Shown: positions 15,574 through 23,156 of the stretch, in pieces
Position numbering within the stretch: position 1 is the first letter of the stretch
Layout: each line of letters opens with the position of its first letter
Origin: Rickettsiales bacterium
GTDB lineage: Bacteria; Pseudomonadota; Alphaproteobacteria; Rickettsiales; UBA8987
Direction: 5' to 3'
DNA length: 23,961 bases
Assembly: GCA_028282625.1 (NCBI GenBank)
Contig: JANQHP010000072.1
Coordinates: 1 to 23,961, forward strand
Program-made: the position numbers and the translations under genes
Notes under the pieces: generated by a model
Told to the model about the DNA's origin: nothing
Seen by the model: only the letters and a program-made list of their open reading frames with translations
Databases searched by the model: none

Positions 15574-16482
15574 CTACCGTGGTCGACTAACCCCAACCGT
15601 CTGGCTGACCGATGCGTTCATGGCGATGCCGCGCGGGAAATCTTGATCCTTCTTGTCGTCCGACCAATCGGCAATGGTGTTCTCTTCGCCTGCACGGCGT
15701 TGCATGCGGTCAAAATCAAACCCGTGATCGGGCATTTTATCCGCATCCACCAATATGTAATCGGCCGTTTTAACCACTGTGTTAACCGTACTCCCTTTCT
15801 TTACGTGCACCGAAGCAACCGCCACGGTGGCCGTGGTGGAGCGGTCACCCGTCTGCTCGGCATGATGTTGTATCTCTTTGGCCAACGCTTCAAACGCTGC
15901 CTTCTTAAAGGCTTTTTTGGCGGCTTTTGCGTCCGGATAGGTTTCGGGCACTTGTTTCTGGTACGCATCCAAAGTAATGCCTCTTTCCTCTGCCACTCGT
16001 AGCATGATCCGCTTGGAGAAATAGCCCGGCTCCGGTTCGCCACCTAATTCCGCGCGGTTGGTGCGAATGGCGGTGATATGACCCTCTCCATCAAAATCGA
16101 TCTCCATCGCCTCCGCATTCGGATCATGCGTGAATGTGAGCGCACCCACGGCGGCTCCGTAATCATCACCCACCAGGATCATTTTTAAAAGCAGAGTGGC
16201 GCTGACCTCACTGGCGAGTGCCGCCTCCATGGCTTTGCGCACTTTGCCTTCAGCAATGGCCGCATAGCCTTGTTCGCTTTCATCGGATTCCAACTGATCC
16301 GGCTCCACCTGAAGCAGGGTCGCCAGGTCTTTTATTGTCAACACCGGATCGTCCCCCTCTAAAATCCGTACGGTCTCTACCTGCTTGCCCGGATTGCCGG
16401 TGACCAGCACCTTGACGTTATCGTTCTCCGATAATATTCGGAGGATCGCTTCTCGATCCAAGGTGCCGTGTTGTACTGTCAT
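15574..16482 (-). CDS. Hypothetical protein, 302 residues, CtrA-type promoter
   Basis: I do not recognise this protein. It has no signal peptide or membrane segment. An acidic N-terminal half contains AILRILSENDNVKVLVTGNP, an LTIKDLATLLQVEPDQLES segment, and an Ala-rich helical part around KVRKAMEAALASEVSATLLLKM. A middle part with several beta-like stretches includes GALTFTHDPNAEAMEIDFDG. Then comes a Lys/Ala helix, AKAAKKAFKKAAFEALAKEI, and a low-complexity end (SVSQTVGVSRPR). Compared with neighbours, codons ending in C seem more frequent, which could mean recent acquisition; this is an impression and not a count. The ATG 16482 has a weak AGG about ten bases upstream. It is flanked by convergent mutS and, 221 bases upstream, rpsU. 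A CtrA-type promoter precedes it. Confidence 0.72.
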   Translation of the reverse strand: MTVQHGTLDREAILRILSENDNVKVLVTGNPGKQVETVRILEGDDPVLTIKDLATLLQVEPDQLESDESEQGYAAIAEGKVRKAMEAALASEVSATLLLKMILVGDDYGAAVGALTFTHDPNAEAMEIDFDGEGHITAIRTNRAELGGEPEPGYFSKRIMLRVAEERGITLDAYQKQVPETYPDAKAAKKAFKKAAFEALAKEIQHHAEQTGDRSTTATVAVASVHVKKGSTVNTVVKTADYILVDADKMPDHGFDFDRMQRRAGEENTIADWSDDKKDQDFPRGIAMNASVSQTVGVSRPR

Positions 16483-16519
16483 GGTGTTATACCTGCATTG
16501 CTTGTGAAATATACATAAC

Positions 16520-16551
16520 GGTATAGCACAAAAAGCTTAATGGAGCATTAA
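16520..16551 (-). promoter_or_regulatory. CtrA-type promoter of the unknown gene ending at 16482
   Basis: TTAATGGAGCATTAACC begins at 16537 and contains a perfect TTAA-N7-TTAA box (16537-16551), including the CC that often follows it. Read on the minus strand, eleven bases after the box comes TATACC (16525-16520), a plausible -10. Start of transcription would fall near 16512, about 30 bases before the ATG. The geometry matches the promoter at 7979-8011. Confidence 0.55.
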
Positions 16552-16611
16552 CCCCAGCCTTTTCTCTGTTTATTTCTTGGTGAAAATGGTGCGGATTATT
16601 ATAACAGTCAG

Positions 16612-16637
16612 ACCTCCACCTGATATGGAGGTTTTTT
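16612..16637 (+). terminator. Orphan plus-strand terminator hairpin
   Basis: ACCTCCA at 16612-16618 pairs with TGGAGGT at 16626-16632 around a seven-base loop, and T residues continue to 16637. Stem and T-tract are oriented for the plus strand, but no plus-strand gene ends here: the nearest, mutS, stops more than 1 kb upstream. A promoter-like pair, TTGGTG (16577-16582) and TATAAC (16600-16605) with a 17-base spacer, lies just before it. Confidence 0.5.
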
Positions 16638-16703
16638 ACGTCTATCCAGCGAAAAAGGGAGCGCTGTTTTTAGGTGATGCAGGGATTGCAGCATTAAACG
16701 CTG

Positions 16704-16892
16704 CTAGTCGTTGCGGCGGGCCATTTTGCGGGCGCGGCGTACACCTTCCTGCTTCTTGCGCACACGGCGCTCGGAAGGTTTTTCAAAGGAGCGGATGCTC
16801 TTCATTTTGCGGAAAATGCCTTCACGTTGCATTTTCTTTTTGAGCACGCGGAGTGCTTGTTCTACGTTATTGTCGCGTACGGTGACTTGCAC
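16704..16892 (-). CDS. rpsU: 30S ribosomal protein S21
   Basis: Small basic ribosomal protein of 62 residues, added late to the small subunit and involved in initiation. The sequence starts MQVTVRDNNVEQALRVLKKK and contains KMQREGIFRKMK, SFEKPSERRVRKK and an Arg-rich end, all diagnostic of S21. The start is GTG at 16892; no ATG is available, and AAGGAG lies about 11 bases upstream. A seven-base-pair hairpin sits immediately before this ribosome-binding site. It is divergent from the COQ9-family gene. No T-tract terminator in the minus direction was found after it. Confidence 0.97.
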   Translation of the reverse strand: MQVTVRDNNVEQALRVLKKKMQREGIFRKMKSIRSFEKPSERRVRKKQEGVRRARKMARRND

Positions 16893-16917
16893 GAATCTAT
16901 TTACTCCTTCTGGTTCG

Positions 16918-16936
16918 ACCTATCGTTGGGATAGGT
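16918..16936 (-). promoter_or_regulatory. Hairpin in the rpsU leader
   Basis: ACCTATC (16918-16924) pairs perfectly with GATAGGT (16930-16936) around a five-base loop. It lies about a dozen bases upstream of the rpsU ribosome-binding site in the transcribed direction. A 14-base palindrome, TTTCTTTAAAGAAA (16947-16960), lies further upstream. Either could influence rpsU expression; neither matches a known riboswitch. Confidence 0.35.
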
Positions 16937-17000
16937 TGCAAGGCGCTTTCTTTAAAGAAAAAAACTTTCCAGTCAAGCAAAAAGTGGCTAAAAATGGCCT

Positions 17001-17672
17001 ATGGCTATGATATCAGACCTAGACTGTGACATTTTGGATGCCAACATGCAGGCGGTGCTGCAAGAGGTGCCTTATGCGGGATGGACAGAGGAAGCGTTGC
17101 AGCGCGCAGCGTTGAAGCTTGATGTGACCCATGCGCAGATGCTGCTGGAAGTGCCCGGAGGCATCGAAGAGATGGTGGAGCGTTACCATCAGGTGATTTC
17201 TCACGCTATGGATCGCTACGCCGAAGCCGAGGAGGAAACACTCGCCGGTTTGAAGATACGGGATAAAGTTGCGATCTTGGTGTGGCAACGTTTTCAGCTT
17301 TACGGGTTGCATCGTGAGGCGGCTCGGCGACTGCGTGGCTATTATATGCTGCCAAACCATATGCTGCAGGCCAATCGGCATCTGTGGGAAACATGTAGCC
17401 AGATATGGTATATGGCAGGTGATGATGCGTCCGATTTTAATTATTATAGCAAACGCACGTTGCTTTGCGGGGTCTATGCTTCAAGCTGGATGGTGTGGTG
17501 CGGTGATGGCAGTGAGGGGCATGAGGTCACGCAGGCATTTTTGCGGCGTCGCATTGAGGATGTGATGCAGATTCACCGCGTGAAAGCTTCGGTAACGAAG
17601 CGATGGGGCAACATGCAGCAATGGGCCAAAAGCATTAAAGAAGGCCTCAAAGAGTTTGATAACAGTGTCTAG
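17001..17672 (+). CDS. COQ9 family protein (ubiquinone biosynthesis)
   Basis: A 223-residue protein of the COQ9 family, found in mitochondria and alphaproteobacteria. COQ9 has a TetR-like fold, binds lipids and supports the hydroxylase COQ7 in ubiquinone synthesis. Visible are the N-terminal helix-turn-helix-like part GWTEEALQRAALKLDVT and the family signature DASDFNYYSKRTLLCGVYASS, where the W/Y-Y-x-K-R segment is the most conserved. The terminal amphipathic segment (RWGNMQQWAKSIKEGLKEF) would correspond to the membrane-associating helix. The ATG 17001 has no strong ribosome-binding site. The last codons, GATAACAGTGTC and TAG, are a copy of the window's short repeat. It converges on purK with five bases between. 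Confidence 0.85.
   Translation: MAMISDLDCDILDANMQAVLQEVPYAGWTEEALQRAALKLDVTHAQMLLEVPGGIEEMVERYHQVISHAMDRYAEAEEETLAGLKIRDKVAILVWQRFQLYGLHREAARRLRGYYMLPNHMLQANRHLWETCSQIWYMAGDDASDFNYYSKRTLLCGVYASSWMVWCGDGSEGHEVTQAFLRRRIEDVMQIHRVKASVTKRWGNMQQWAKSIKEGLKEFDNSV
17658..17672 (+). repeat. GATAACAGTGTCTAG repeat copy at the end of the COQ9-family gene
   Basis: Exact 15-base match to 12774-12788. Here it encodes the last four residues (DNSV) and the stop codon of the COQ9-family protein. Confidence 0.65.
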
Positions 17673-17677
17673 CTGTT

Positions 17678-18757
17678 TTAAAGAGGTGTGACGTAGTTGA
17701 CATGGCCCATCTTGCGGCCAGGGCGGATGGTTTTTTTGCCATATAGATGCAGTTTGGCGCGTGGATCTTCTAAGAGGGCGGCCGTTTGTTCGACCTCGTT
17801 TCCTAAAAGATTGTGCATGCGGACTTTGCTGTGCTGAGTCACATCGCCCAAGGGGATGTTGCATACGGCGCGGATATGCTGCTCAAACTGGCTGGTGACG
17901 CATCCATCCTGAGACCAGTGGCCAGAATTATGCGGTCTTGGCGCCATTTCATTAAAGAGTAGTGTGCCCTCTTCAAGGACAAAAAATTCAAGGGCCAAAA
18001 TGCCTCTTAGGTCCAGCTCTTCTGCCATGCGTACGGCATAGGTTTCTGCTTGCTTTTTGACGGCATCCGACACACAAGCAGGGACAATCGTTTGATGCAA
18101 AATGCCTTGCTGATGGGTGTTTTCACCGATGGGAAACAAGGAGGTTTGACCAGAGGCATTGCGTGCGATGATTGCAGATATTTCGGTCACAAAAGGCACA
18201 TAGGCCTCCATCACGGCGTGCTTGAAGCCCGATTCCTGCCAGATGGCTTCCGGGTTATCTTCGGGCGTAAGGAGGATTTGCCCCTTGCCATCATAGCCAA
18301 GCTCTTGCGTTTTTAAGATCGCTTTGGTGCCACCCAGCGTTTCAAACGCCTTCTGGCACGTGCTGGCGGAGGTGACTTCCTGATGGGCTGCCGTTGGAAT
18401 GTCAATGCGTTTGGCATAGGCTTTTTCACGCAGGCGATTTTGGGCCAGATGCAGAATATCCGGATGGGGATAGGTTGGGCACTTTAAGGCGAGGTTTTTG
18501 AGCGTGTGCTGTGGAATATTCTCAAACTCAAAGGTGATCACATCCACCGAAGAGGCAAAGGCATCCAGTGCCTGGATGTTGTCATAAGCGCTGCATATAA
18601 AATGATGCGCGATCGCTGCGGCAGGGCATTCTTTTTCCGGGCTGAAGATGTGCACGCGGTAGCCAAGGGCAATCGCTGCCATCGCCGACATTTGACCTAG
18701 CTGCCCTCCACCGATAATGCCAATAGTCGCGCCGGGAAGAATAGGTGCCGGTTTCAT
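17678..18757 (-). CDS. purK: N5-carboxyaminoimidazole ribonucleotide synthetase
   Basis: ATP-grasp enzyme of purine biosynthesis that joins AIR and bicarbonate to make N5-CAIR, the substrate of PurE. The protein has 359 residues. It starts with the nucleotide-binding loop ATIGIIGGGQLGQMSAMAA; then come DVITFEFENIP, the ATP-grasp segment AILKTQELGYDGKGQ, and the catalytic region LFNEMAPRPHNSGHWSQDG, all diagnostic for PurK. No purE is adjacent, although the two are often neighbours. Instead a thioredoxin-like gene lies 36 bases upstream on the same strand. The ATG at 18757 lacks a good ribosome-binding site, so translation may be weak or coupled. Confidence 0.97.
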   Translation of the reverse strand: MKPAPILPGATIGIIGGGQLGQMSAMAAIALGYRVHIFSPEKECPAAAIAHHFICSAYDNIQALDAFASSVDVITFEFENIPQHTLKNLALKCPTYPHPDILHLAQNRLREKAYAKRIDIPTAAHQEVTSASTCQKAFETLGGTKAILKTQELGYDGKGQILLTPEDNPEAIWQESGFKHAVMEAYVPFVTEISAIIARNASGQTSLFPIGENTHQQGILHQTIVPACVSDAVKKQAETYAVRMAEELDLRGILALEFFVLEEGTLLFNEMAPRPHNSGHWSQDGCVTSQFEQHIRAVCNIPLGDVTQHSKVRMHNLLGNEVEQTAALLEDPRAKLHLYGKKTIRPGRKMGHVNYVTPL

Positions 18758-18793
18758 GAAGGAGTTGCCTGTTGTTTAGAAAGTGGCTGGAAT

Positions 18794-19420
18794 TTATAAG
18801 TGTTTCAGGTATTTTTCCAGCTTTTTCTTGCGGTTGACGCCGGTGCCAATGCGGATAATGTGGTTGCCGCGCGTCATAATGCCCAGGAAGGGGAGGTCAT
18901 CTGCCTGCGCCCCTAAGCGGTTAAGTTGCGACAGGAGCAAATGCTTCTTGGCGCGCGAACTAATGAGGGGGGTAAACGGAATGGTCATCGGACGTGTGTT
19001 CAGATATTTGGTCAGCTCCTCTTCGCTATCCATCACGGCAATGGCCATGATACGGAGGCCTTTGGGCATATATTCCTTGGCGATATCGACCACATCGTTG
19101 AAGTTGCTATCGCAAGTGCTGCAGTCGTCGTTGTAGACATAGACCAGCATCATGTAGCCTTTTTCGGCGGCTTTTTCGAGCAGGAAGGTGATTTCTGCAG
19201 TATTAATACGCACAATGCTGTTTTGGTAGCGACTGGGCGCGTGGATACCAAAGATGCTTAAAAAACGGCCCCATGTGTTGTAGACTGCCAGGTCAAGTAC
19301 GTGGCCGACAGGAGATTGTATCAAGGCAGGAGGTGCCATGGAGCGGCCGGGGATCCAGGCGATGATCAACACAATCGTGAGGAGCGCACATTGGCGAAGA
19401 TAATACCAGAATACATGCAT
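18794..19420 (-). CDS. Membrane-anchored thioredoxin-like protein (CSTC)
   Basis: A protein of 208 residues from ATG 19420. An N-terminal hydrophobic segment (about residues 10-24, ALLTIVLIIAWIP) is a signal anchor. The periplasmic part has a thioredoxin-like pattern: beta-strand MLVYVYNDD, then C100-S-T-C103, helix SNFNDVVDIAKEY, strand LRIMAIAVMD, and the cis-proline loop DDLPFLGI (P177). It ends in a Lys-rich helix. A thiol-disulfide role at the outer face of the inner membrane is likely; the partner is unknown. The start is uncertain: an in-frame ATG at 19474 adds 18 residues, and neither start has a clear ribosome-binding site. It is divergent from dapF and just upstream of purK. Confidence 0.65.
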   Translation of the reverse strand: MHVFWYYLRQCALLTIVLIIAWIPGRSMAPPALIQSPVGHVLDLAVYNTWGRFLSIFGIHAPSRYQNSIVRINTAEITFLLEKAAEKGYMMLVYVYNDDCSTCDSNFNDVVDIAKEYMPKGLRIMAIAVMDSEEELTKYLNTRPMTIPFTPLISSRAKKHLLLSQLNRLGAQADDLPFLGIMTRGNHIIRIGTGVNRKKKLEKYLKHL

Positions 19421-19515
19421 GAGAGTCCCACCATCTCTTAAGAAAGTTATAAGCTTTACATCTATCTTTCTCATGCTATAGGGTGTCCCGTCTTAACACA
19501 AGTGGAATAAGGCCG

Positions 19516-20337
19516 GTGGAAATACATTTTTACATCATGGATGGTGCGGGCAATCGCTTTGTGATCCTCGATGGGCGAAGCCGAGTATTGACGGTGGATG
19601 AGGCAATGGTGCAGATGCTTTCTTCGCCACAACATCCGGTAACCAGTGGTTGTGACCAACTGATTGTATTAGAATCTCCGGATGCAGGTTCGGCAGCCGA
19701 TGTTGGCTTGCAGATTTTTAATGCCGATGGGGGTGAGGTGAGTGCTTGCGGGAACGCCACGCGTTGTATCGCGGATTTGCTGATGAGGGAGCAGGGAAAG
19801 GAGCGGCTCACCATTGCCACCAAAGCAGGTGTGTTAGAAGCATGGAAGACCGCAGATGGGATTTGGGTGGATATGGGATTGCCACGCACAGACTGGCAAG
19901 AGATTCCCCTTTCAAAAGAGTGTGATACAAGCAATATATTACCTGATGAAAGAGGATTAAAAAACGGGGTGGCCGTTTCTATGGGCAACCCCCATGCGGT
20001 CTTTTTTGTACCGAGTGTGGATGCTATTGACCTGGAGTCTGAGGGTGCAGCTTTAGAACACCATCCGCTTTTTCCTGAGCGTGCGAATATTAGTATTGTG
20101 GAGGTGCAAGACGCGCAAACGGTGAAGGCGCGCGTGTGGGAGCGTGGCGTGGGAGAAACGCAGGCGTGCGGTACGGGTGCTTGCGCGATTGCGGTGGCAG
20201 CGCATCAGCGTGGCTTAACAGGCAGAGAAGTGCAAGTGCACTTGCCTGGCGGTGTATTGCCCATTTACTGGCGTAAAGAGGATGATCATGTGCTGATGAG
20301 CGGCCCTGTGACCTTGCACCGGGAGGGCGTGCTGTGA
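19516..20337 (+). CDS. dapF: Diaminopimelate epimerase
   Basis: Converts LL- to meso-diaminopimelate for lysine and peptidoglycan synthesis, without a cofactor. The protein has 273 residues. Two cysteines act as the acid/base pair: C78 in the ACGNATR segment and C218 in ETQACGTGACAIA. The N-terminal YIMDGAGNRFVILDG is the family's opening motif in slightly altered form (usually HGLGNDF). VSMGNPHAVFFV is also typical. GTG 19516 is preferred because AAGG lies just upstream and family members begin near this point; GTG 19483 adds eleven residues. The stop overlaps the next start (GTGA), so it forms an operon with the methylthiotransferase and prmC. Confidence 0.96.
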   Translation: MEIHFYIMDGAGNRFVILDGRSRVLTVDEAMVQMLSSPQHPVTSGCDQLIVLESPDAGSAADVGLQIFNADGGEVSACGNATRCIADLLMREQGKERLTIATKAGVLEAWKTADGIWVDMGLPRTDWQEIPLSKECDTSNILPDERGLKNGVAVSMGNPHAVFFVPSVDAIDLESEGAALEHHPLFPERANISIVEVQDAQTVKARVWERGVGETQACGTGACAIAVAAHQRGLTGREVQVHLPGGVLPIYWRKEDDHVLMSGPVTLHREGVL

Positions 20338-21593
20338 GTAAGGTTGAGATCAAAACCTTTGGCTGCCGCCTCAACAGTTATGAGAGTGCGGTGATTGCTA
20401 CCCAGCTGGATAGGGAGGATGCTGAGCCGCTGGCAGTGTTTAACACATGTGCGGTGACCAAAGAGGCCGAGCGTCAGGCACGCCAGGCCATTCGGCAATA
20501 CCATCGCAAGCATCCAGAAAAGTCCATTGTGGTTACGGGCTGCGCGGCGCAGATAGACCCGGAGGCGTATGCCAAGCTGCCTGGCGTGACGCGTGTGGTA
20601 GGCAATGACCAAAAATTTTCTTTGCATGCCTATCAATTGGACCAGGAGAAGGCGCAAGAGGCCAAGATTGTGGTCGGCGATATTGAAGCGGTCAAGGAAA
20701 CGGCCGGGCATTTGGTGGCAGGTTTTGAAGGCCGTGCGCGCGCTTTTGTGCAGGTGCAAAATGGCTGTAATCATCGCTGTACGTTCTGCATTATCCCTTA
20801 TGGCAGGGGTAATAGCCGTAGCGTGCCGCTTGGTGAAGTGGTGAAGCAGATGCAGCATTTGGTGGAACAGGGCTACCAGGAAATGGTGTTGACGGGGGTG
20901 GATATGACGGCTTACGGGCAGGATTTGCCAGGTGGCATGACACTGGGGCAAATGGTCAAGCGTGTGCTCAAACTGGTGCCGGACTTACCGCGCTTGCGGC
21001 TTTCTTCGGTGGATGTAGCAGAGATTGACGCGGATTTGCTGGATGTGATTGCGGAGAATGAACGCTTTATGCCGCATCTGCATATTAGCCTGCAGTCGGG
21101 TGATGATATGATTTTAAAGCGGATGAAACGCCGCCATACGCGCCAGCAGGTGCTGGATTTTTGTGCGCAGGTACGGAGATTGCGCCCGGAAGTGGTGTTT
21201 GGCGCGGATATTATTGCAGGCTTTCCAACGGAAACCGATGCACAGTTTAGGCGTAGCCTGGACCTTGTGGAAGAGGCGCCGTTGACTTATGTGCATGGTT
21301 TTTCCTATTCCAAACGTGAGGGGACACCGGCTGCCAGAATACCAGAAAGCAAACAGGTGCCAGTTGCCATACGCAAGGCGCGGACCAAGCAATTGCGGGC
21401 AGCAGCAGAGACCCAACATGTGCGTTATCTCAAAACGCGGGTGGGGCAGGTGGAACAAGTGGTGGTGGAACAAAATGGTATGGGGCGTAGCGAGGGTTTT
21501 GCGCGTGTGCGCCTGTTGCACCCTTATCCGGAAGGCAGCGTGCAGCAGGTGAGGGTGGGAAGCCAGCAAGAAGGATGCCTGGTGGAGGCTTAA
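20334..21593 (+). CDS. mtaB: tRNA methylthiotransferase, MtaB type (MiaB family)
   Basis: Radical-SAM enzyme that adds a methylthio group to a modified adenosine at position 37 of tRNA. The protein has 419 residues. The N-terminal UPF0004 domain has the three cluster cysteines C11 (TFGCRLN), C39 (NTCAVT) and C70 (VVTGCAAQ). The radical-SAM cluster is C145-x3-C149-x2-C152 in GCNHRCTFCIIPYGRGNSRS. A short C-terminal TRAM-like domain follows. The TFGCRLN opening and short length fit MtaB, which makes ms2t6A, better than MiaB or RimO; the choice within the family is moderately sure. The GTG start overlaps dapF by four bases, and the end reaches into a possible prmC start. Confidence 0.9.
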   Translation: MSKVEIKTFGCRLNSYESAVIATQLDREDAEPLAVFNTCAVTKEAERQARQAIRQYHRKHPEKSIVVTGCAAQIDPEAYAKLPGVTRVVGNDQKFSLHAYQLDQEKAQEAKIVVGDIEAVKETAGHLVAGFEGRARAFVQVQNGCNHRCTFCIIPYGRGNSRSVPLGEVVKQMQHLVEQGYQEMVLTGVDMTAYGQDLPGGMTLGQMVKRVLKLVPDLPRLRLSSVDVAEIDADLLDVIAENERFMPHLHISLQSGDDMILKRMKRRHTRQQVLDFCAQVRRLRPEVVFGADIIAGFPTETDAQFRRSLDLVEEAPLTYVHGFSYSKREGTPAARIPESKQVPVAIRKARTKQLRAAAETQHVRYLKTRVGQVEQVVVEQNGMGRSEGFARVRLLHPYPEGSVQQVRVGSQQEGCLVEA

Positions 21594-21604
21594 ACCAAGA
21601 GCTT

Positions 21605-22489
21605 ATGCCAGTTATTCAACATGATGCCTCGGTTGTAAAGAAGGTGTGGAAGGAAGCGGGAAAGCGCTTGCGTGATGCAAACTTTCCCACGCCGCTGCTG
21701 GATGCCAGGCTGTTGCTGCAGCATGCGGCAGGACTTTCTTACGAGGATATATTGCGCGACCCTTCTTATGTGTTGCCAGCAGAAGCCTTGCAGCAATTTC
21801 AGACGATGCTGCAACGGCGTATGCAGCATGAGCCAGTGGCCAAGATTATCGAACAAAAGCATTTTTGGACGTTAACGCTCAAAACCAATCAACATACGCT
21901 GGACCCAAGGCCTGATAGCGAAACATTGATTCATGTGGCGCAGCATGTGTTTCCGGATACACGAACAGAGCTGGATGTACTGGATATGGGGACGGGGACA
22001 GGGTGCTTGTTGCTGGCGATCTTAAGTGAGTATAGCCAAGCGCAGGGCGTGGGAGTAGACCGTTCACTAGAGGCGCTGGCGGTAGCAAAAGAAAATGCAG
22101 CACGTGCAGAGCTTGCGGAGCGAACGCGTTTTTTACAGAGTGATTGGGGGAAGGTTATTGAGGAGGAGACCTTCGACCTGATTTTAGCCAATCCGCCTTA
22201 TATTCCTTCGGCCGTGATTCCAACATTGGCAAAGGAAGTGAAGGAGTATGATCCACTATCGGCGCTCGATGGCGGAAAAGACGGGCTGGATGCTTACCGT
22301 GCGTTGCTGCCGGATATGGCACGTTTGCTGAGACCAACGGGTGTGGGATTGCTAGAAATTGGTATCAAGCAGGAGGAAGCGCTGAAGGTGCTGGTGGAGG
22401 CGCAGGAAGGGCTGGAGTGGGATGGGGTGACGCCGGACCTGGCCGGTGTGATTCGTTGTGTGACGGTGCGCCGGGCGGCCGCCAGTTAG
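21605..22489 (+). CDS. prmC: Peptide chain release factor N5-glutamine methyltransferase
   Basis: Methylates the glutamine of the GGQ motif in release factors RF1 and RF2, raising termination efficiency. From ATG 21605 the protein has 294 residues. The N-terminal helical domain contains FPTPLLDARLLLQHAAGLSY, the usual HemK/PrmC opening. The SAM site is LDMGTGTGCLLLAIL, and the catalytic LILANPPYIP contains NPPY, which binds the glutamine. YDPLSALDGGKDGLDAYR is also characteristic. ATG 21575, inside mtaB, is an alternative that adds ten residues, but its AAGAAGG lies too near the start codon. It is last in the dapF-mtaB operon and convergent with grpE, with eleven bases between. Confidence 0.96.
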   Translation: MPVIQHDASVVKKVWKEAGKRLRDANFPTPLLDARLLLQHAAGLSYEDILRDPSYVLPAEALQQFQTMLQRRMQHEPVAKIIEQKHFWTLTLKTNQHTLDPRPDSETLIHVAQHVFPDTRTELDVLDMGTGTGCLLLAILSEYSQAQGVGVDRSLEALAVAKENAARAELAERTRFLQSDWGKVIEEETFDLILANPPYIPSAVIPTLAKEVKEYDPLSALDGGKDGLDAYRALLPDMARLLRPTGVGLLEIGIKQEEALKVLVEAQEGLEWDGVTPDLAGVIRCVTVRRAAAS

Positions 22490-22500
22490 CTTACCGTGTG

Positions 22501-23142
22501 TTACGATGCTTTGCTTTTGGGACCGGCTTCGGTCTTTGCTTCGGTCTGAGCAGCGCCTGATGCAACGCCAACCATCGCTGGGCGCAACAGGCGGTCTTTG
22601 ATCTTAAATCCACGCTGCATGACTTCTACAACGGTGCCTTCTGCGATTCCTGTGCCTGGTACTTGCATCACGGCTTGATGCTCATCCGGATTAAAGCGTT
22701 GGTCTTTTGGGTCGATTGCGACAATCCCGTGCTTGCTCAGTGCTTGTTCCAACGTATTGCGTGTGAGTTGTACACCTTCATAGATATTTTTTAGCAACGC
22801 ATGTTCGGCACGTTCTTGTTCCGGCACGGAGTCTTCGGCGCGTTGCAGATTATCCAATACGCCGAGCATATCCATCGCAAAGCTGCTGATGCTATAGGCA
22901 TGGGCATCCTGAACATCTTTAGCGGTGCGTTTGCGTAGGTTCTGCATCTCCGCCATGGTACGCAGGAGTTGGTCTTCTAATTTGCTGACTTCTTCTTCCA
23001 AATTCACAGGCGCGGCTTCTGTTGCTGCCGCTTCTTCAGGCGCTTCTGCTGCAGGGTCAGGCGTTGAAGATGTATTTTGCTCTTCTTCAGGTGCGTTTTC
23101 TGCGCTTGTCTCGTCCGTTTTTTTAGAACTGTTATTCGTCAT
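22501..23142 (-). CDS. grpE: Nucleotide exchange factor GrpE
   Basis: Co-chaperone that releases ADP from DnaK in the heat-shock system. The protein has 213 residues, starting at ATG 23142 (MTNNSSKKTDE). The first 60 residues are a low-complexity Glu/Ala/Pro tail, then a long coiled coil (VSKLEDQLLRTMAEMQNLRKRTAKD), then the beta domain that contacts DnaK: GVQLTRNTLEQALSKHGI, FNPDEHQAVMQV and EVMQRGFKIKDRLLRPAMVGV, which is the family signature. An upstream extension of the frame to 23265 crosses the promoter and is not likely to be translated. A heat-shock-type promoter is visible upstream. It is divergent from rph. Confidence 0.97.
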   Translation of the reverse strand: MTNNSSKKTDETSAENAPEEEQNTSSTPDPAAEAPEEAAATEAAPVNLEEEVSKLEDQLLRTMAEMQNLRKRTAKDVQDAHAYSISSFAMDMLGVLDNLQRAEDSVPEQERAEHALLKNIYEGVQLTRNTLEQALSKHGIVAIDPKDQRFNPDEHQAVMQVPGTGIAEGTVVEVMQRGFKIKDRLLRPAMVGVASGAAQTEAKTEAGPKSKAS

Positions 23143-23156
23143 AATGTGCTCTATCG

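Noticed and set aside
15770..15785. TTAA pair resembling a CtrA box
   Set aside because: The spacer is eight bases, and it lies inside the coding region of the unknown gene, so it does not fit the seven-base rule.
16577..16843. Plus-strand open frame of 88 codons overlapping rpsU
   Set aside because: It runs through the terminator hairpin and antisense to rpsU, with no ribosome-binding site or recognisable product.
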